Assembly (NCBI RefSeq): GCF_009766005.1
Contig: NZ_LMUK01000046.1
Coordinates: 441,232-505,231 of the forward strand
Source: Bradyrhizobium sp. S69
GTDB lineage: Bacteria > Pseudomonadota > Alphaproteobacteria > Rhizobiales > Xanthobacteraceae
DNA length: 64,000 nt
Direction of reading: 5' to 3'
Below, in pieces: positions 26,825 through 35,814 of this stretch (position 1 is the first letter of the stretch; each line of letters starts with the position of its first letter). The position numbers and the translations under genes were made by a program. The notes beneath the pieces are model-generated. The model had not been told where the DNA came from, did not search any database, and saw only the letters and a list, made by a program, of their open reading frames with translations.

Positions 26825-27615
26825 ACGTGCAATCGATAAGCCCGCCGTCGTCTGCCGCGGCGCGCCGGATCGATCCAGCCGAATGGGAGGCCCGCGTCAC
26901 GCTCGCCGCCTGCTATCGCATGGTCGCCAGGCTCGGCATGGACGACATGATCTACAATCACATTTCGGCGCGCGTGCCGGGGCACCAGGACCAGTTCCTC
27001 ATCAACCCCTATGGTCTGTTGTTCGACGAGATCACCGCGTCGAGCCTCGTCAAGATCAACACCAAGGGTGGCAAGCTCGACGAGACCTCGCACAACGTCA
27101 ATGTCGCCGCCTTCGTCATCCATGCCGCGATCCATACCTCGAACCACGACGCCGTCTGCGTGCTGCACACCCATTCGGACGCCAGCGTCGCCGTCTCCGG
27201 CCAGGAAAAGGGCCTGCTGCCGCTCAGCCAATTCGCGATGCGCTTCTATGACCGCCAGGCCTTCCACGACTATGAAGGCGTCGCCATCGATCTCGACGAA
27301 CAGGCGCGGCTGGTGCGCGATCTCGGCCCGCACAAGGTGATGCTGATGCGCAACCACGGCATCCTGACCGTCGGCCGCACGCCCGGCGAAGCCTTCATGC
27401 TGTTGTACTATTTCGAGCGCGCCGCGCGCATCCAGCTGCAAATGCAGGCAGCGACGGCCGCCGGCGCCGGATTGGTGATGCCGCCGCACGAGGTCTGCGA
27501 GAAGGCCGCACGGCAGTTCTGGGAATTGCAGGGCGATATTCTCGTTCCCGGCGAACGCGAATGGCCGGCGCTGATGCGCCAGCTCGACCGCACCGATCCG
27601 TCCTATCGCAACTGA
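26821..27615 (+). CDS. Class II aldolase/adducin-family protein
   Basis: 264 aa. Zinc ligands H116 and H118 (VLHTHSDAS) and H179 (MRNHGIL). It is a clear paralogue of the protein at 1315-2088, sharing the IYTHIS/IYNHIS, FLINPYGL and HDYEG blocks. It overlaps the ATPase stop by 4 bp (ATGA) and precedes the binding protein, so the enzyme gene sits inside a transporter operon. The substrate is unknown. Confidence 0.88.
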   Translation: MNVQSISPPSSAAARRIDPAEWEARVTLAACYRMVARLGMDDMIYNHISARVPGHQDQFLINPYGLLFDEITASSLVKINTKGGKLDETSHNVNVAAFVIHAAIHTSNHDAVCVLHTHSDASVAVSGQEKGLLPLSQFAMRFYDRQAFHDYEGVAIDLDEQARLVRDLGPHKVMLMRNHGILTVGRTPGEAFMLLYYFERAARIQLQMQAATAAGAGLVMPPHEVCEKAARQFWELQGDILVPGEREWPALMRQLDRTDPSYRN

Positions 27616-27643
27616 TCCTCAACCCGACGCCAGGAGCCCGATC

Positions 27644-28678
27644 ATGTTCAAGCCGACGTTGAGCCGACGCCATGCCCTCGCCGCCGTTGCCGCTGTGGCG
27701 CTGACGGCCGGCTTCCCGGCTGCATCCGTTTCCGCTGCGGCCGAACCTCTCGCCAAGGCGAGCCTTCGCTTGAAATGGCTGCCACAGGCGCAGTTCGCCG
27801 GGTTCTACGTCGCAGCGGCAAAGGGCTACTACAAGGCGGAAGGGATCGATCTCACCATCAATCCCGGTGGCCCCAATCTGCTGACGGAAAATCTGGTGGC
27901 GACAGGTGCCGACACGTTCGGCCTGTCCGGCGGCACCGACAGCGTGTTCGCCGCGCGCGACAAGGGCTTACCCGTCGTCTGCATCGGCGTCTCGCACCAG
28001 ATCACACCGTTCATCTTCGTCACCCGCAAGGACGGCCCGGTGAAGACGCTGCAGGACTTCAAGGGCAAGACCGTCACCACCTGGTTCACCGGCGCCAACC
28101 ATGTGCTGAACGGCATGCTGGCGAAGGAAGGCATCAAGGCCGACGAGGTGAAAATCCAGCCGCAGCAGGTCTCGGTGACACCGTTCGTCGACGGCAGCGT
28201 CGACGTCATCACCGCGACCTATTACAACGAATTCTATACGATCCAGTCGCGCATGCCGAAGGACAGCCTGAAGACCTTCGTCGCCGAGGACTACGGCATC
28301 ACTTTCCCCCGCGATACGCTGATCGTTTCGGAGACGACCGCCAAGGAAAAGCCCGACCTCGTCAAGGCGTTCCTGCGCGCCTCGCTGAAGGGCTGGAAGG
28401 ATGCTTTCGCCGATCCGAAAGGCGCCGTCGACACCGTGATGGCCGTTGCTCCGACGCTCGATCGCGCGCAGCAGGAGTTCATGCTCACGGAGGTGAAGCG
28501 CCTGATGATGGCGGGCAAGGCTGGACAAGACGGCTTGTTCTGGATCGACCCTGACGCGATCAAGACGGCTCACGACTTCTTTTTGAAATACGGCGTGATC
28601 TCCAAGCCGCTCGACCTCGCCGCGGCCTATGATTCAAGCTTCATCCAAAGCGTGCCGCTCCCGGAACGGATGCCGTGA
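27644..28678 (+). CDS. ABC transporter substrate-binding protein, NMT1/THI5-like
   Basis: 344 aa. The signal sequence begins MFKPTLSRRHALAAVAA, with a twin-arginine-like SRRHAL, and ends near residue 33. The mature part starts with SLRLKWLPQAQFAGFYVAAA, the hallmark of the NMT1/THI5-like group whose known ligands include thiamine-pyrimidine precursors and other heterocycles. Partners are the ATPase at 25922 and the two permeases that follow. Confidence 0.9.
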   Translation: MFKPTLSRRHALAAVAAVALTAGFPAASVSAAAEPLAKASLRLKWLPQAQFAGFYVAAAKGYYKAEGIDLTINPGGPNLLTENLVATGADTFGLSGGTDSVFAARDKGLPVVCIGVSHQITPFIFVTRKDGPVKTLQDFKGKTVTTWFTGANHVLNGMLAKEGIKADEVKIQPQQVSVTPFVDGSVDVITATYYNEFYTIQSRMPKDSLKTFVAEDYGITFPRDTLIVSETTAKEKPDLVKAFLRASLKGWKDAFADPKGAVDTVMAVAPTLDRAQQEFMLTEVKRLMMAGKAGQDGLFWIDPDAIKTAHDFFLKYGVISKPLDLAAAYDSSFIQSVPLPERMP

Positions 28679-29496
28679 GCATCGGCTCGACGGCATCGCT
28701 CGTCGAAGATAAAGCCGCCGCGGGCTTGCGGCCGGGCCGTCTTCCCGGCTGGATGCGCAAGACGGCGCGGTTGCTGCTTGGCCTCGCCGTCACGGCGCTG
28801 CTCTGGGAAGGCTCGGTGCAGCTGTTCGGCATCCGGCCCGCCTACCTGCCGCGCCTGAGCGCAATCCTGGCGGCGATGGCGGCAACGCCCCGCGCCTATC
28901 TCGACGGTTTTTTGCGGACGCTGGCCGAAACCTTGATCGGGTTTGCGGCAGGCGGCGCCTTCGGCGTGCTGATCGGCATCGCCTTCTTCCGCCTACGGGC
29001 GCTTCGCGAGATGATCTTCCCGATCTTCGTGGTATCGCAGACCATACCCGTCATCGCTTTTGGCGCACTGGTCGTGCTGTGGTTCGGCAACACGCTGCTC
29101 GCCAAGGCCGTGATCGCGTTTTATCTCACCTTCTTCCCGGTCACGGTCAACACCCTGCTTGGTCTCGAGACCGTCGATCCCAAGCTGGTGGCGCTGATGA
29201 AGAGTTTTGGCGCGTCGAACCGCCAGTTGCTGCTGCGCCTGCAACTTCCCACCGCACTGCCGCACATCTTCGTCGCGCTGCGTCTTGCCTCATCGCTTAG
29301 CCTTGTCGGCGCGATCGTCGGTGAATGGTTCGGCGACACCACCGGCATCGGCGTGCTGCTGCTGCAGGCCATGTACACCGAGAACGTGGTCGCACTCTGG
29401 GGCGCGCTGCTGGCCGCAGCCCTGCTCGGCACCGGCTTCTACGCCGTCGTTGCCGCGGCCGAACGGCGGCTGGTGTTCTGGAGCGCCGAGCAATGA
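28675..29496 (+). CDS. ABC transporter permease, SsuC/TauC type (first of two)
   Basis: 273 aa with about six membrane spans. The EAA-type loop is KLVALMKSFGASNRQLLLRLQLPTALP. The GTG start at 28675 overlaps the binding-protein stop. A second, distinct permease follows, so the channel is probably a heterodimer, whereas most systems of this branch use a homodimer. Confidence 0.9.
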   Translation: MSIGSTASLVEDKAAAGLRPGRLPGWMRKTARLLLGLAVTALLWEGSVQLFGIRPAYLPRLSAILAAMAATPRAYLDGFLRTLAETLIGFAAGGAFGVLIGIAFFRLRALREMIFPIFVVSQTIPVIAFGALVVLWFGNTLLAKAVIAFYLTFFPVTVNTLLGLETVDPKLVALMKSFGASNRQLLLRLQLPTALPHIFVALRLASSLSLVGAIVGEWFGDTTGIGVLLLQAMYTENVVALWGALLAAALLGTGFYAVVAAAERRLVFWSAEQ

Positions 29497-30251
29497 GCGC
29501 CGCCCTGCCCTCTTCATCACTTGCCGTCCAGCGGGGCGTGCTTGGCGCGGTCCTGCTGGTGTTGTGCTGGGAGGGGCTCGCGCGCGGCCTGCATCTGCCA
29601 TCCTATGTTCTGCCTGCGGTCAGCGACATTCTAGCCGGCGTGTGGTCCAAGCGCGCGCTGCTGAGCGAGGCGGCCGGCTATACGCTGCTGGAAGCCCTGG
29701 TCGGCTACGGGCTGGGCTGTCTGGTCGGTATCGGCCTTGCCGTCGCGATCACCATGCTGCCGGTGCTCCGCACCGTGATCCTGCCGGCAGCGACCGCCAT
29801 CAACGCGGTGCCCGTGGTCGGCTATTCGCCGCTGATCCTGCTCTGGTTCGGGATCGGCGTCGTCTCGAAGATGGTCATGGTGGCGATGGCGGTTAGCTTC
29901 ACCGTTTTCCTGTCCACCCTCGCAGGCCTTGATCGTGTCGATCGCCGCGCGGTCGATTTGATGCGCAGCTTCGGCGCGGGCCGGTTGAGCATCCTGTGGC
30001 GCCTGCGGCTGCCGACCGCCTTGCCGCTGCTGCTGGCCGGGATGCGCGTCTCGACGGTCCGCAGCGTCATCATCGCGATCATCACCGAGATGCTCGGCGC
30101 CTATGGCGGGCTCGGCTGGGTGATCTACCAAGCCGTGCTGCAGATTGATTTCGTGCAGGTCTGGTCGGCGATCTTCGTCGCGTCGGCGGCCAGCCTGAGC
30201 TTCTTTGGCCTGATCGGCTTGCTCGAACGCAAGATCCTGTTTTGGAAATGA
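29493..30251 (+). CDS. ABC transporter permease, SsuC/TauC type (second of two)
   Basis: 252 aa, membrane protein. EAA-type loop RRAVDLMRSFGAGRLSIL; PVVGYSPLILLWFGIG is the conserved third-span region. The ATG overlaps the stop of the first permease (ATGA). It shares the topology but not close sequence identity with the first permease. Confidence 0.9.
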   Translation: MSAALPSSSLAVQRGVLGAVLLVLCWEGLARGLHLPSYVLPAVSDILAGVWSKRALLSEAAGYTLLEALVGYGLGCLVGIGLAVAITMLPVLRTVILPAATAINAVPVVGYSPLILLWFGIGVVSKMVMVAMAVSFTVFLSTLAGLDRVDRRAVDLMRSFGAGRLSILWRLRLPTALPLLLAGMRVSTVRSVIIAIITEMLGAYGGLGWVIYQAVLQIDFVQVWSAIFVASAASLSFFGLIGLLERKILFWK

Positions 30252-30255
30252 TCCG

Positions 30256-31560
30256 ATGAAACGACAGATGCATCTCGGCCTGTTCATCCTGGGTACCGGC
30301 AGCCATGTCGCCGGCTGGCGTTATCCCGGCGCGGTGGACAGTTTTCAGGATTTTCCCGCCATCCAAGAGATCGGCCGCATCGCCGAGCGCGGCAAATTCG
30401 ACCTGATCTTCGTGGGCGACAACCTTTATGCCGACGCCGCGGCCCACCCCTCTTATACGTTGCGGCTCGAACCGCTGACGATGCTGGCCGCGCTCGCGAC
30501 CTCGACCAGCCATATCGGACTGGGAGCCACCGTCTCCACCACCTACAGCGATCCGTTCACAGTGGCGCGCGTCTTCGCTTCGCTCGATCACATCAGCAAC
30601 GGCCGCGCTGCGTGGAATGCCGTGACGACGGCCAATCCGGCAACCGCCGCCAATTTCGGCACCACCCATCCCGATCACGCCCGCCGTTACGAGATGGCCG
30701 GCGAGTTCCTCGATGTCGTCAAGGGCCTGTGGGACGGCTGGGCGGACGATGCCATCGTCGCCGACCGGACAAGCGGGCTCTACATCGATCCCGCCAGGCT
30801 GCGCGCGATCGATCATGAGGGCACGTTCTTCAAGGTGAAGGGACCGCTCAACATTGGCCGTAGTCCACAGGGTCATCCGCTGGTGCTGCAAGCCGGTGGA
30901 TCCGAGGCCGGACAGGCGCTCGCCGCGCGCACGGCGGACATCGTGTTCTCGGTCGTGCAGGACATCGACGAAGCCAAGGCCGGCTACGCCTCGCTCAAGA
31001 ACCGCCTGCCAGGGTTCGGACGCAGGGCGGAAGACGTCACGGTGCTGCCGGGCGTTATGCCGATCGTCGGCCGCACCGACAAGGAGGCATTCGAGAAGCT
31101 CAACGTGCTGCAGAGCTTCGTCAGCGGCAGCAACGCGCTCGCCATGCTCTCCGAACGCTTCGGCCGCGACATGTCGGCCTATGATCTGGACGGACCGGTT
31201 CCCGATCTTGAGCCGTCCGACAACTATCACAGCTTCGCCAGCGTCATGCTCGCCAAGGCACGACGCGACAACATGACGTTGCGCGATCTCTACAACCTCA
31301 CTGCGGCCGCGCGCGGCCATTGGGTATTGTGCGGCTCGGCCGAGCGCATCGCCGACACCCTGCAGCATTGGTTCGACGAACGCGCAGCGGACGGCTTCAA
31401 CGTGATGCCGCCATATTTCCACGAAGGCCTTGAGGATTTCGTGCAACTCGTGGTGCCGATACTTCAGGAGCGCGGCCTGTACCGCACCGACTATCAAGGC
31501 ACGACATTGCGCGACCATCTGGGTCTGCGGCGACCGGAGAACCCGACGTTCCGAGCCTGA
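30256..31560 (+). CDS. LLM-class flavin-dependent monooxygenase, NtaA/SnaA/DszA family
   Basis: 434 aa TIM-barrel luciferase-like enzyme. Diagnostic segments are GRIAERGKFDLIFVGDNLY, SDPFTVARVFASLDHISNGR followed by AAWNAVTT, and LVLQAGGSEAGQALAARTAD. These enzymes use FMNH2 and O2 supplied by a separate reductase. Known substrates are nitrilotriacetate, EDTA, dibenzothiophene sulfone and alkyl compounds. No flavin reductase gene lies in this operon. It stands 4 bp after the second permease, so the imported compound is its likely substrate or precursor. Confidence 0.9.
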   Translation: MKRQMHLGLFILGTGSHVAGWRYPGAVDSFQDFPAIQEIGRIAERGKFDLIFVGDNLYADAAAHPSYTLRLEPLTMLAALATSTSHIGLGATVSTTYSDPFTVARVFASLDHISNGRAAWNAVTTANPATAANFGTTHPDHARRYEMAGEFLDVVKGLWDGWADDAIVADRTSGLYIDPARLRAIDHEGTFFKVKGPLNIGRSPQGHPLVLQAGGSEAGQALAARTADIVFSVVQDIDEAKAGYASLKNRLPGFGRRAEDVTVLPGVMPIVGRTDKEAFEKLNVLQSFVSGSNALAMLSERFGRDMSAYDLDGPVPDLEPSDNYHSFASVMLAKARRDNMTLRDLYNLTAAARGHWVLCGSAERIADTLQHWFDERAADGFNVMPPYFHEGLEDFVQLVVPILQERGLYRTDYQGTTLRDHLGLRRPENPTFRA

Positions 31561-31627
31561 TGGGCAAGTGTCGGCGAAGCACGACGCGTTTCTCGATTCA
31601 ATTTTCAGACAGCCAATCATCCAATTC

Positions 31628-31657
31628 CGTCATTGCGAGCGCTAGCGAAGCAATCCA
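31628..31657. repeat. Copy 1 of CATTGCGAGCGAAGCGAAGCAA-type repeat arm
   Basis: The 30-bp stretch GTCATTGCGAGCGCTAGCGA and following AGCAATCCA is nearly identical to 32490-32519. The first copy lacks the second palindromic arm that the other has. Confidence 0.75.
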
Positions 31658-31679
31658 GAGGCAGCAGGCTTTCAGCTTT

Positions 31680-31802
31680 CGTCGTCCCGGCCTTGCGCCG
31701 GGACCCATAATCCCTGGCCTTGGTTGTTAGAAAAGGTATCCGCTTCACTGCCGAAACGAGAACACACGGCGTATGGGTCCCGGCGCGGAGGCCGGGACGA
31801 CG
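31680..31802. repeat. Large inverted repeat with CGTCGTCCCGGCC arms
   Basis: Left arm 31680-31709 (CGTCGTCCCGGCC ... GGGACCCATA) pairs with right arm 31772-31802 (TATGGGTCCCGG ... GGCCGGGACGACG). Each arm can also fold on itself. This is REP-like intergenic DNA without coding capacity. Confidence 0.75.
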
Positions 31803-31877
31803 GCGAGGTATAACTCCGCGTTCTCGCGACGCGCTGCGCCCGAGGTTTGCAAATTCGTTCGCCCCAAAAAAGAGAGG

Positions 31878-31988
31878 GCGCAGGGAAGACCGGGTGCGCG
31901 CTGCACCCGCGGTCTCATGTGCACGGGTAGATAGAAAAACGCACATGAGCATACAGGTTCAGCGGAAGCAGTCCGGCCTTCCCTGCGC
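31878..31988. repeat. 111-bp imperfect palindromic element
   Basis: Outer arms GCGCAGGGAAG (31878-31888) / CTTCCCTGCGC (31978-31988) and inner arms CTCATGTGC (31914-31922) / GCACATGAG (31941-31949) would form a long cruciform or RNA stem. I recall similar blocks scattered in Bradyrhizobium genomes; copy number cannot be tested here. Confidence 0.65.
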
Positions 31989-32352
31989 AATGGTGTTACG
32001 ACTTATCTTCGTGCTCTCCCCGGTGAGACCATAGCTTGCTTGTCACCGTCATTCCCAGGAAGCGTGAGCTTCTTGCGAACTTGACACCAGCCATTGGGGC
32101 GTCAGGACCACACGACTTCGCCGTCCGCTTCAGCCACGCTCGTCAGTCGCAGCTTTTGCGTCCATCGCACCCCGACCCGCGTTTCGTGACGAATGCGCAT
32201 ACGCCCCTCTGGTGGGACGGGATGGCACAAGAAGTGAAGCTGATTTGCCTTCGCGATCAAGCGCGATCGCTGCGACACATTGGCACGACGGGCAACTCAC
32301 CTAAATGCTGTCAAGCTTTATTTGATGGCTCGACGAATTTTTCTTAGCAAAA
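31989..32352. other. Gene-free spacer inside the repeat block
   Basis: No coding frame with family resemblance is present. The segment around 32277-32330 (GGCACGACGGGCAACTCACC and AATGCTGTCAAGC) resembles another intergenic repeat fragment I associate with Bradyrhizobium. It separates the LLM operon from the leftward GMC gene. Confidence 0.5.
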
Positions 32353-32461
32353 CGTCATCCTGAGGTGCGCGCTCTTTCTTGCGCGCCTCGAAGGATGGCC
32401 GCACGCACAGTGCTGAACATCATCCTTCGAGGCTCGCAAGGGCTCGCACCTCAGGATGACG
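32353..32461. repeat. Inverted repeat CGTCATCCTGAGGTGCG
   Basis: The 17-bp arms at 32353-32369 and 32445-32461 are exact inverse complements. A second nested pair, CCTCGAAGGATG / CATCCTTCGAGG, lies inside. The element is typical of REP-like intergenic palindromes and could stop transcription leaving the convergent genes. Confidence 0.75.
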
Positions 32462-32489
32462 GCACCGCTGCTGTGAGTGGTAGTCACCT

Positions 32490-32571
32490 CGTCATTGCGA
32501 GCGAAGCGAAGCAATCCATAGCGTCAAACGAAGAATGGATTGCTTCGTCGCTGTCGCTCCTAGCAATGACG
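32490..32571. repeat. Copy 2 of GTCATTGCGAGCGAAGCGAA repeat, complete palindrome
   Basis: Left arm 32490-32519 ends AAGCAATCCAT; right arm 32535-32571 begins ATGGATTGCTTCG and ends GCAATGACG. The left arm is repeated at 31628-31657. It lies 35 bp from the stop of the GMC gene. Confidence 0.75.
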
Positions 32572-32606
32572 GCTTAGTCGGTGATCGAATCTCATCTCAT
32601 CACGCT

Positions 32607-34151
32607 TTAACGCATCATCATGCGCGCGATCGCCTCACCGATCACCACCGTAGTGAAATGCGTGTTGGCCCGGCAATCGGACGGCATGATGGAGGCGTCG
32701 GCGACGCGCAGACCGGCCAGGCCTTTCACCGTGCCATCCGGATTGACCACACCGGCCGTATCATTGAAGCCGGTCATCCGGCAGGAGCCGGCCGCATGCT
32801 GGATGTCGCCGGTCTCCTGAAGCAGCAACGATTCGAGTTCGCGCTCCGGCAACGCCGCGGCCGCCGGCAGTGTCAGGTCGGTATCCGTGAACCGGATCCA
32901 GTCCGCGATGCCGGCGAGCGCTGGTTGCACGGCAAGCGCGGCCAGTCTCCTGACCGCATCCTTCATGCGCAGCATGTCGCGGGGATCGGCCAGCATGTTC
33001 TCCTCGACGATCGGATCGACCTCAGGGTCGACCGAGGCCAGCTTGAGCGAGCCGCGCGAATAGGCATTAAACAGTCCCGCGCCGATCGCGCCGGGATTTC
33101 CGATGCCGCGATGATTGAACGCGATCATGATCATGTCACGCTTGCCGCCGTCCGCGAGGCCGGAGGAATAGGTGACGCAGCAGTTGGTGTGGCGGGTATC
33201 CGGATCGGTCGGGCGCAACTCTTCGCGCAGCTGGATCGTCGTGCGAAACAGCGGATGATCGAAGAAATTCCGGCCGACCGGCAAATCGCGCTCGACCGCA
33301 ATGCCCATGGATTGCAGCTCGTCCGCCGGACCGATGCCCGATCGCAGCAGGATCGCCGGGCTATGGATCGCGCCGCCGCACAGCACGATCTCGCGCGCGG
33401 CGATCTCGCTGGTGCCCTGCCCTTCGATGTGCACGCGAACGCCGGTGGCCTTGCCGTCCGTGATCACGACCCGGTCGACCAGCGCGTTGCCGCGGATCTC
33501 CAGATTGGCGCGGTCGCGTGCGGGCTCGAGATAGCCTTCATTGGTGGTGATGCGCCGGCCGTCACGGCTGTTGATCGGATAACACGCAACGCCTTCGCCA
33601 TCGGATCCGTTGAGGTCGTCGCACCAGCCATAGCCGCTGGCGAGCGCTGCGTCCCGCAGGCCGCGATCGATCGGCCCCCATGTCTCTGAAGGTGCGCGGT
33701 AGACCGGCAGCGGTCCTCCACGTCCGTGCCCCGGGGCGTCGCCAAACTCCAAATCGTCCTCGATCACAGAGAACAAAGGCATGATCTCGCGCGCGGACCA
33801 GCCGGTGCAGCCAGCGGCGGCCCATTCGTCGAAGGCGTGAGCGACGCCGCGAATAGCGATCTGGCCATTCATCATCGAGCTGCCGCCCAGCCCCTTGCCG
33901 CGCCAATAAAAGCGCGGCTCCTGCCCTGCGACACGGCGGGTCAGGAGATGCGGCCACTGCCATTTCTCCTGGAATTCGCGACGGTGAATGATGGGAATCG
34001 GATTGGGCGTCTTGATTTCCCAGGGCGCCTCATCGGCACGCCAGTCGAGGCCCGCTTCCAGCAGCAACACCCGCCGGTTTTGATCCTCGGACAACCGCGC
34101 GGCAATGGCGGCGCCGGCAGAGCCGCCGCCCACGACAATCACATCATACAT
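32607..34151 (-). CDS. GMC-family FAD oxidoreductase (choline-dehydrogenase-like)
   Basis: 514 aa. The N-terminal FAD motif is VVGGGSAGAAIAARLSE, followed by GKGLGGSSMMNGQIAIRG (GMC signature 1) and CGGAIHSPAILLRSGIGP (signature 2). Active-site histidines are expected in QHAAGSCRM and ANTHFTTVV near the C-terminus. The family oxidises alcohols such as choline, glucose or aryl alcohols. It starts 37 bp after the family 5 binding-protein gene on the same strand, so the two are probably one operon under the riboswitch at 36078-36312. Confidence 0.9.
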   Translation of the reverse strand: MYDVIVVGGGSAGAAIAARLSEDQNRRVLLLEAGLDWRADEAPWEIKTPNPIPIIHRREFQEKWQWPHLLTRRVAGQEPRFYWRGKGLGGSSMMNGQIAIRGVAHAFDEWAAAGCTGWSAREIMPLFSVIEDDLEFGDAPGHGRGGPLPVYRAPSETWGPIDRGLRDAALASGYGWCDDLNGSDGEGVACYPINSRDGRRITTNEGYLEPARDRANLEIRGNALVDRVVITDGKATGVRVHIEGQGTSEIAAREIVLCGGAIHSPAILLRSGIGPADELQSMGIAVERDLPVGRNFFDHPLFRTTIQLREELRPTDPDTRHTNCCVTYSSGLADGGKRDMIMIAFNHRGIGNPGAIGAGLFNAYSRGSLKLASVDPEVDPIVEENMLADPRDMLRMKDAVRRLAALAVQPALAGIADWIRFTDTDLTLPAAAALPERELESLLLQETGDIQHAAGSCRMTGFNDTAGVVNPDGTVKGLAGLRVADASIMPSDCRANTHFTTVVIGEAIARMMMR

Positions 34152-34188
34152 GGCATCGCTTCATTCACGGTATCGGTTCGGTTTGGCA

Positions 34189-35814
34189 TCAGTCGACTTT
34201 ATCCATGTTCCAGAACACCGGCGTTGCCGGACCGTCCAGTACGCCGGTCAACTCCTTGCGCCAGACGCTGGTCGCAACATACTGGCCCAAGGGAATATAG
34301 GTCGTCTGATCGAAGGCACGTGCCTGAATTTGGGCCGCGATTTTCTTCTGGTCCTCGGAGGAGGTCGCCCGTGCGAAGGCATCGCGCAACGCTTCCATCT
34401 GTGGATCCTCCGGCCAGCCGACCCAGCCGCCCTTGCGGCCCTTGCCGTTCAAGGGAACGCTCGCGATGGGATTCATGATGTCGGCGATGCCCCAGTTGGT
34501 GAAGAACATATTCCAGCCGCCTTCCTTCGGCGGCTTCTGGCTTGCGAATACGCTGTTCTCGGTCTGCCAGTCCATGGACTGGACGGTCACCTGGAAGCCG
34601 GCCTGGCGCAGCAGTTGCGCCGCGACGATGGGTTGCGGCTTGAGCGAGATGACATCGGTCGGTGCCAGAATCACGACAGGCGTTCCATCATAGCCGGATT
34701 CGGCGAGCAATTTTTTTGCCTCTGCGACGTCGCCACTCTTGAGCAGGGTGTCCGCTCCGACGTCGGTTGCGAGCGGCGTACCACAGCCGAAAAAGGCGCC
34801 GCATATCTTGTAGTATTGCGGATTTCCAGTCAGCGCGTCGAGGACGTCCTTCTGGTTCATGGCCATCAACGCGGCGTGGCGAACCTTGATATTATCGAAC
34901 GGCGGATAGAGGAAGTTCATCCGCCCGATGGTCTGGAAGCCGAGGCCGTTCATCACACCCGATGTCAGATCCTTGTCCGCCTGCAATATCGGAATCATAT
35001 CAAACGACGGCCGCTCCAGCAGATCGATGTCCCCGGACTGCAGGGCGTTGGCCGCCGTTTGCGCGTCGGGCATCGTAATCCATTCGACCCGATCCACTTT
35101 CACCACTTTGCCGCCCGAGGTCCAGCTTGGCGGCTCGGAGCGCGGTACGTAATCCTTGTTCTTCTCGTAGACCGCCTTTACGCCCGGCTGGAATTCCGCT
35201 TGAATGAATTTGAACGGACCCGAGCCGATCTGCTCCGTGATGGGTTTCTCCGGCGGCGTATCGGCGAGACGTTTCGGCATCATGAACGGGACCAACGAAG
35301 ACGGCTTGCCGAGCGATTCCAGCACCAGGCCGTAGGGCTCTTTGAGCTTCAGCGTGATCGTTTTGGCGTCCGTGGGCTCCAGGCTGGCCGTAAAATCCAT
35401 CAGCTTCTGGCCCATGCCGTCGACGGCGGCCCAGCGCTTCAGCGACGCAACACAATCTTCCGCGGTGACCGGCTTGCCATCATGCCACTTCAGCCCGTCG
35501 CGCAGCGTGAAGACATAGGTCAGTTTATCGTCCGACACTTTCCAGTCAGCCATTTGCGGCTGAATCTTGAAATTGGCGTCCATCGCCACCAGCGTGTCGT
35601 AAACCATGTAGCCGTGGTCGCGCGTGATGTAGGCCGACGAGAGGATCGGATCCAGCGCCCGCAAATCCGAGTGCATCACCGCTCTGATCGTCTTGGCGTG
35701 CGACCATGTCGGCCACGCCAAGACCGCTGCGACCAAGACTGCTGCGATCACGAGGCCTCGCAGCGCTGTCTTCCGGTAAATCGGTGAGTCATCGTCTCGC
35801 AGAGCAAGGGACAT
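34189..35814 (-). CDS. ABC transporter substrate-binding protein, family 5
   Basis: 541 aa. A long N-region and hydrophobic segment (LRGLVIAAVLVAAVLAW, then PTWSHA) give a signal peptide of about 40 residues. The mature protein shows family 5 blocks: GYMVYDTLVAMDANFKIQPQ, WHDGKPVTAEDCVASL, GSGPFKFIQAEF and RQAGFQVTVQSMDWQT. The frame extends to a TTG at 35826; the ATG at 35814 lies 5 nt after GAGGA and is preferred. No permease or ATPase follows, so it must use a transporter coded elsewhere. It is preceded by a glycine riboswitch on the same strand. Confidence 0.88.
   Translation of the reverse strand: MSLALRDDDSPIYRKTALRGLVIAAVLVAAVLAWPTWSHAKTIRAVMHSDLRALDPILSSAYITRDHGYMVYDTLVAMDANFKIQPQMADWKVSDDKLTYVFTLRDGLKWHDGKPVTAEDCVASLKRWAAVDGMGQKLMDFTASLEPTDAKTITLKLKEPYGLVLESLGKPSSLVPFMMPKRLADTPPEKPITEQIGSGPFKFIQAEFQPGVKAVYEKNKDYVPRSEPPSWTSGGKVVKVDRVEWITMPDAQTAANALQSGDIDLLERPSFDMIPILQADKDLTSGVMNGLGFQTIGRMNFLYPPFDNIKVRHAALMAMNQKDVLDALTGNPQYYKICGAFFGCGTPLATDVGADTLLKSGDVAEAKKLLAESGYDGTPVVILAPTDVISLKPQPIVAAQLLRQAGFQVTVQSMDWQTENSVFASQKPPKEGGWNMFFTNWGIADIMNPIASVPLNGKGRKGGWVGWPEDPQMEALRDAFARATSSEDQKKIAAQIQARAFDQTTYIPLGQYVATSVWRKELTGVLDGPATPVFWNMDKVD

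Noticed and set aside
30082..31620. 512-codon minus-strand frame
   Set aside because: Antisense to the LLM monooxygenase and second permease; no motif.
34105..35787. 560-codon plus-strand frame
   Set aside because: Antisense to the family 5 binding protein; no recognisable domain. The minus-strand product has a signal peptide and family motifs.
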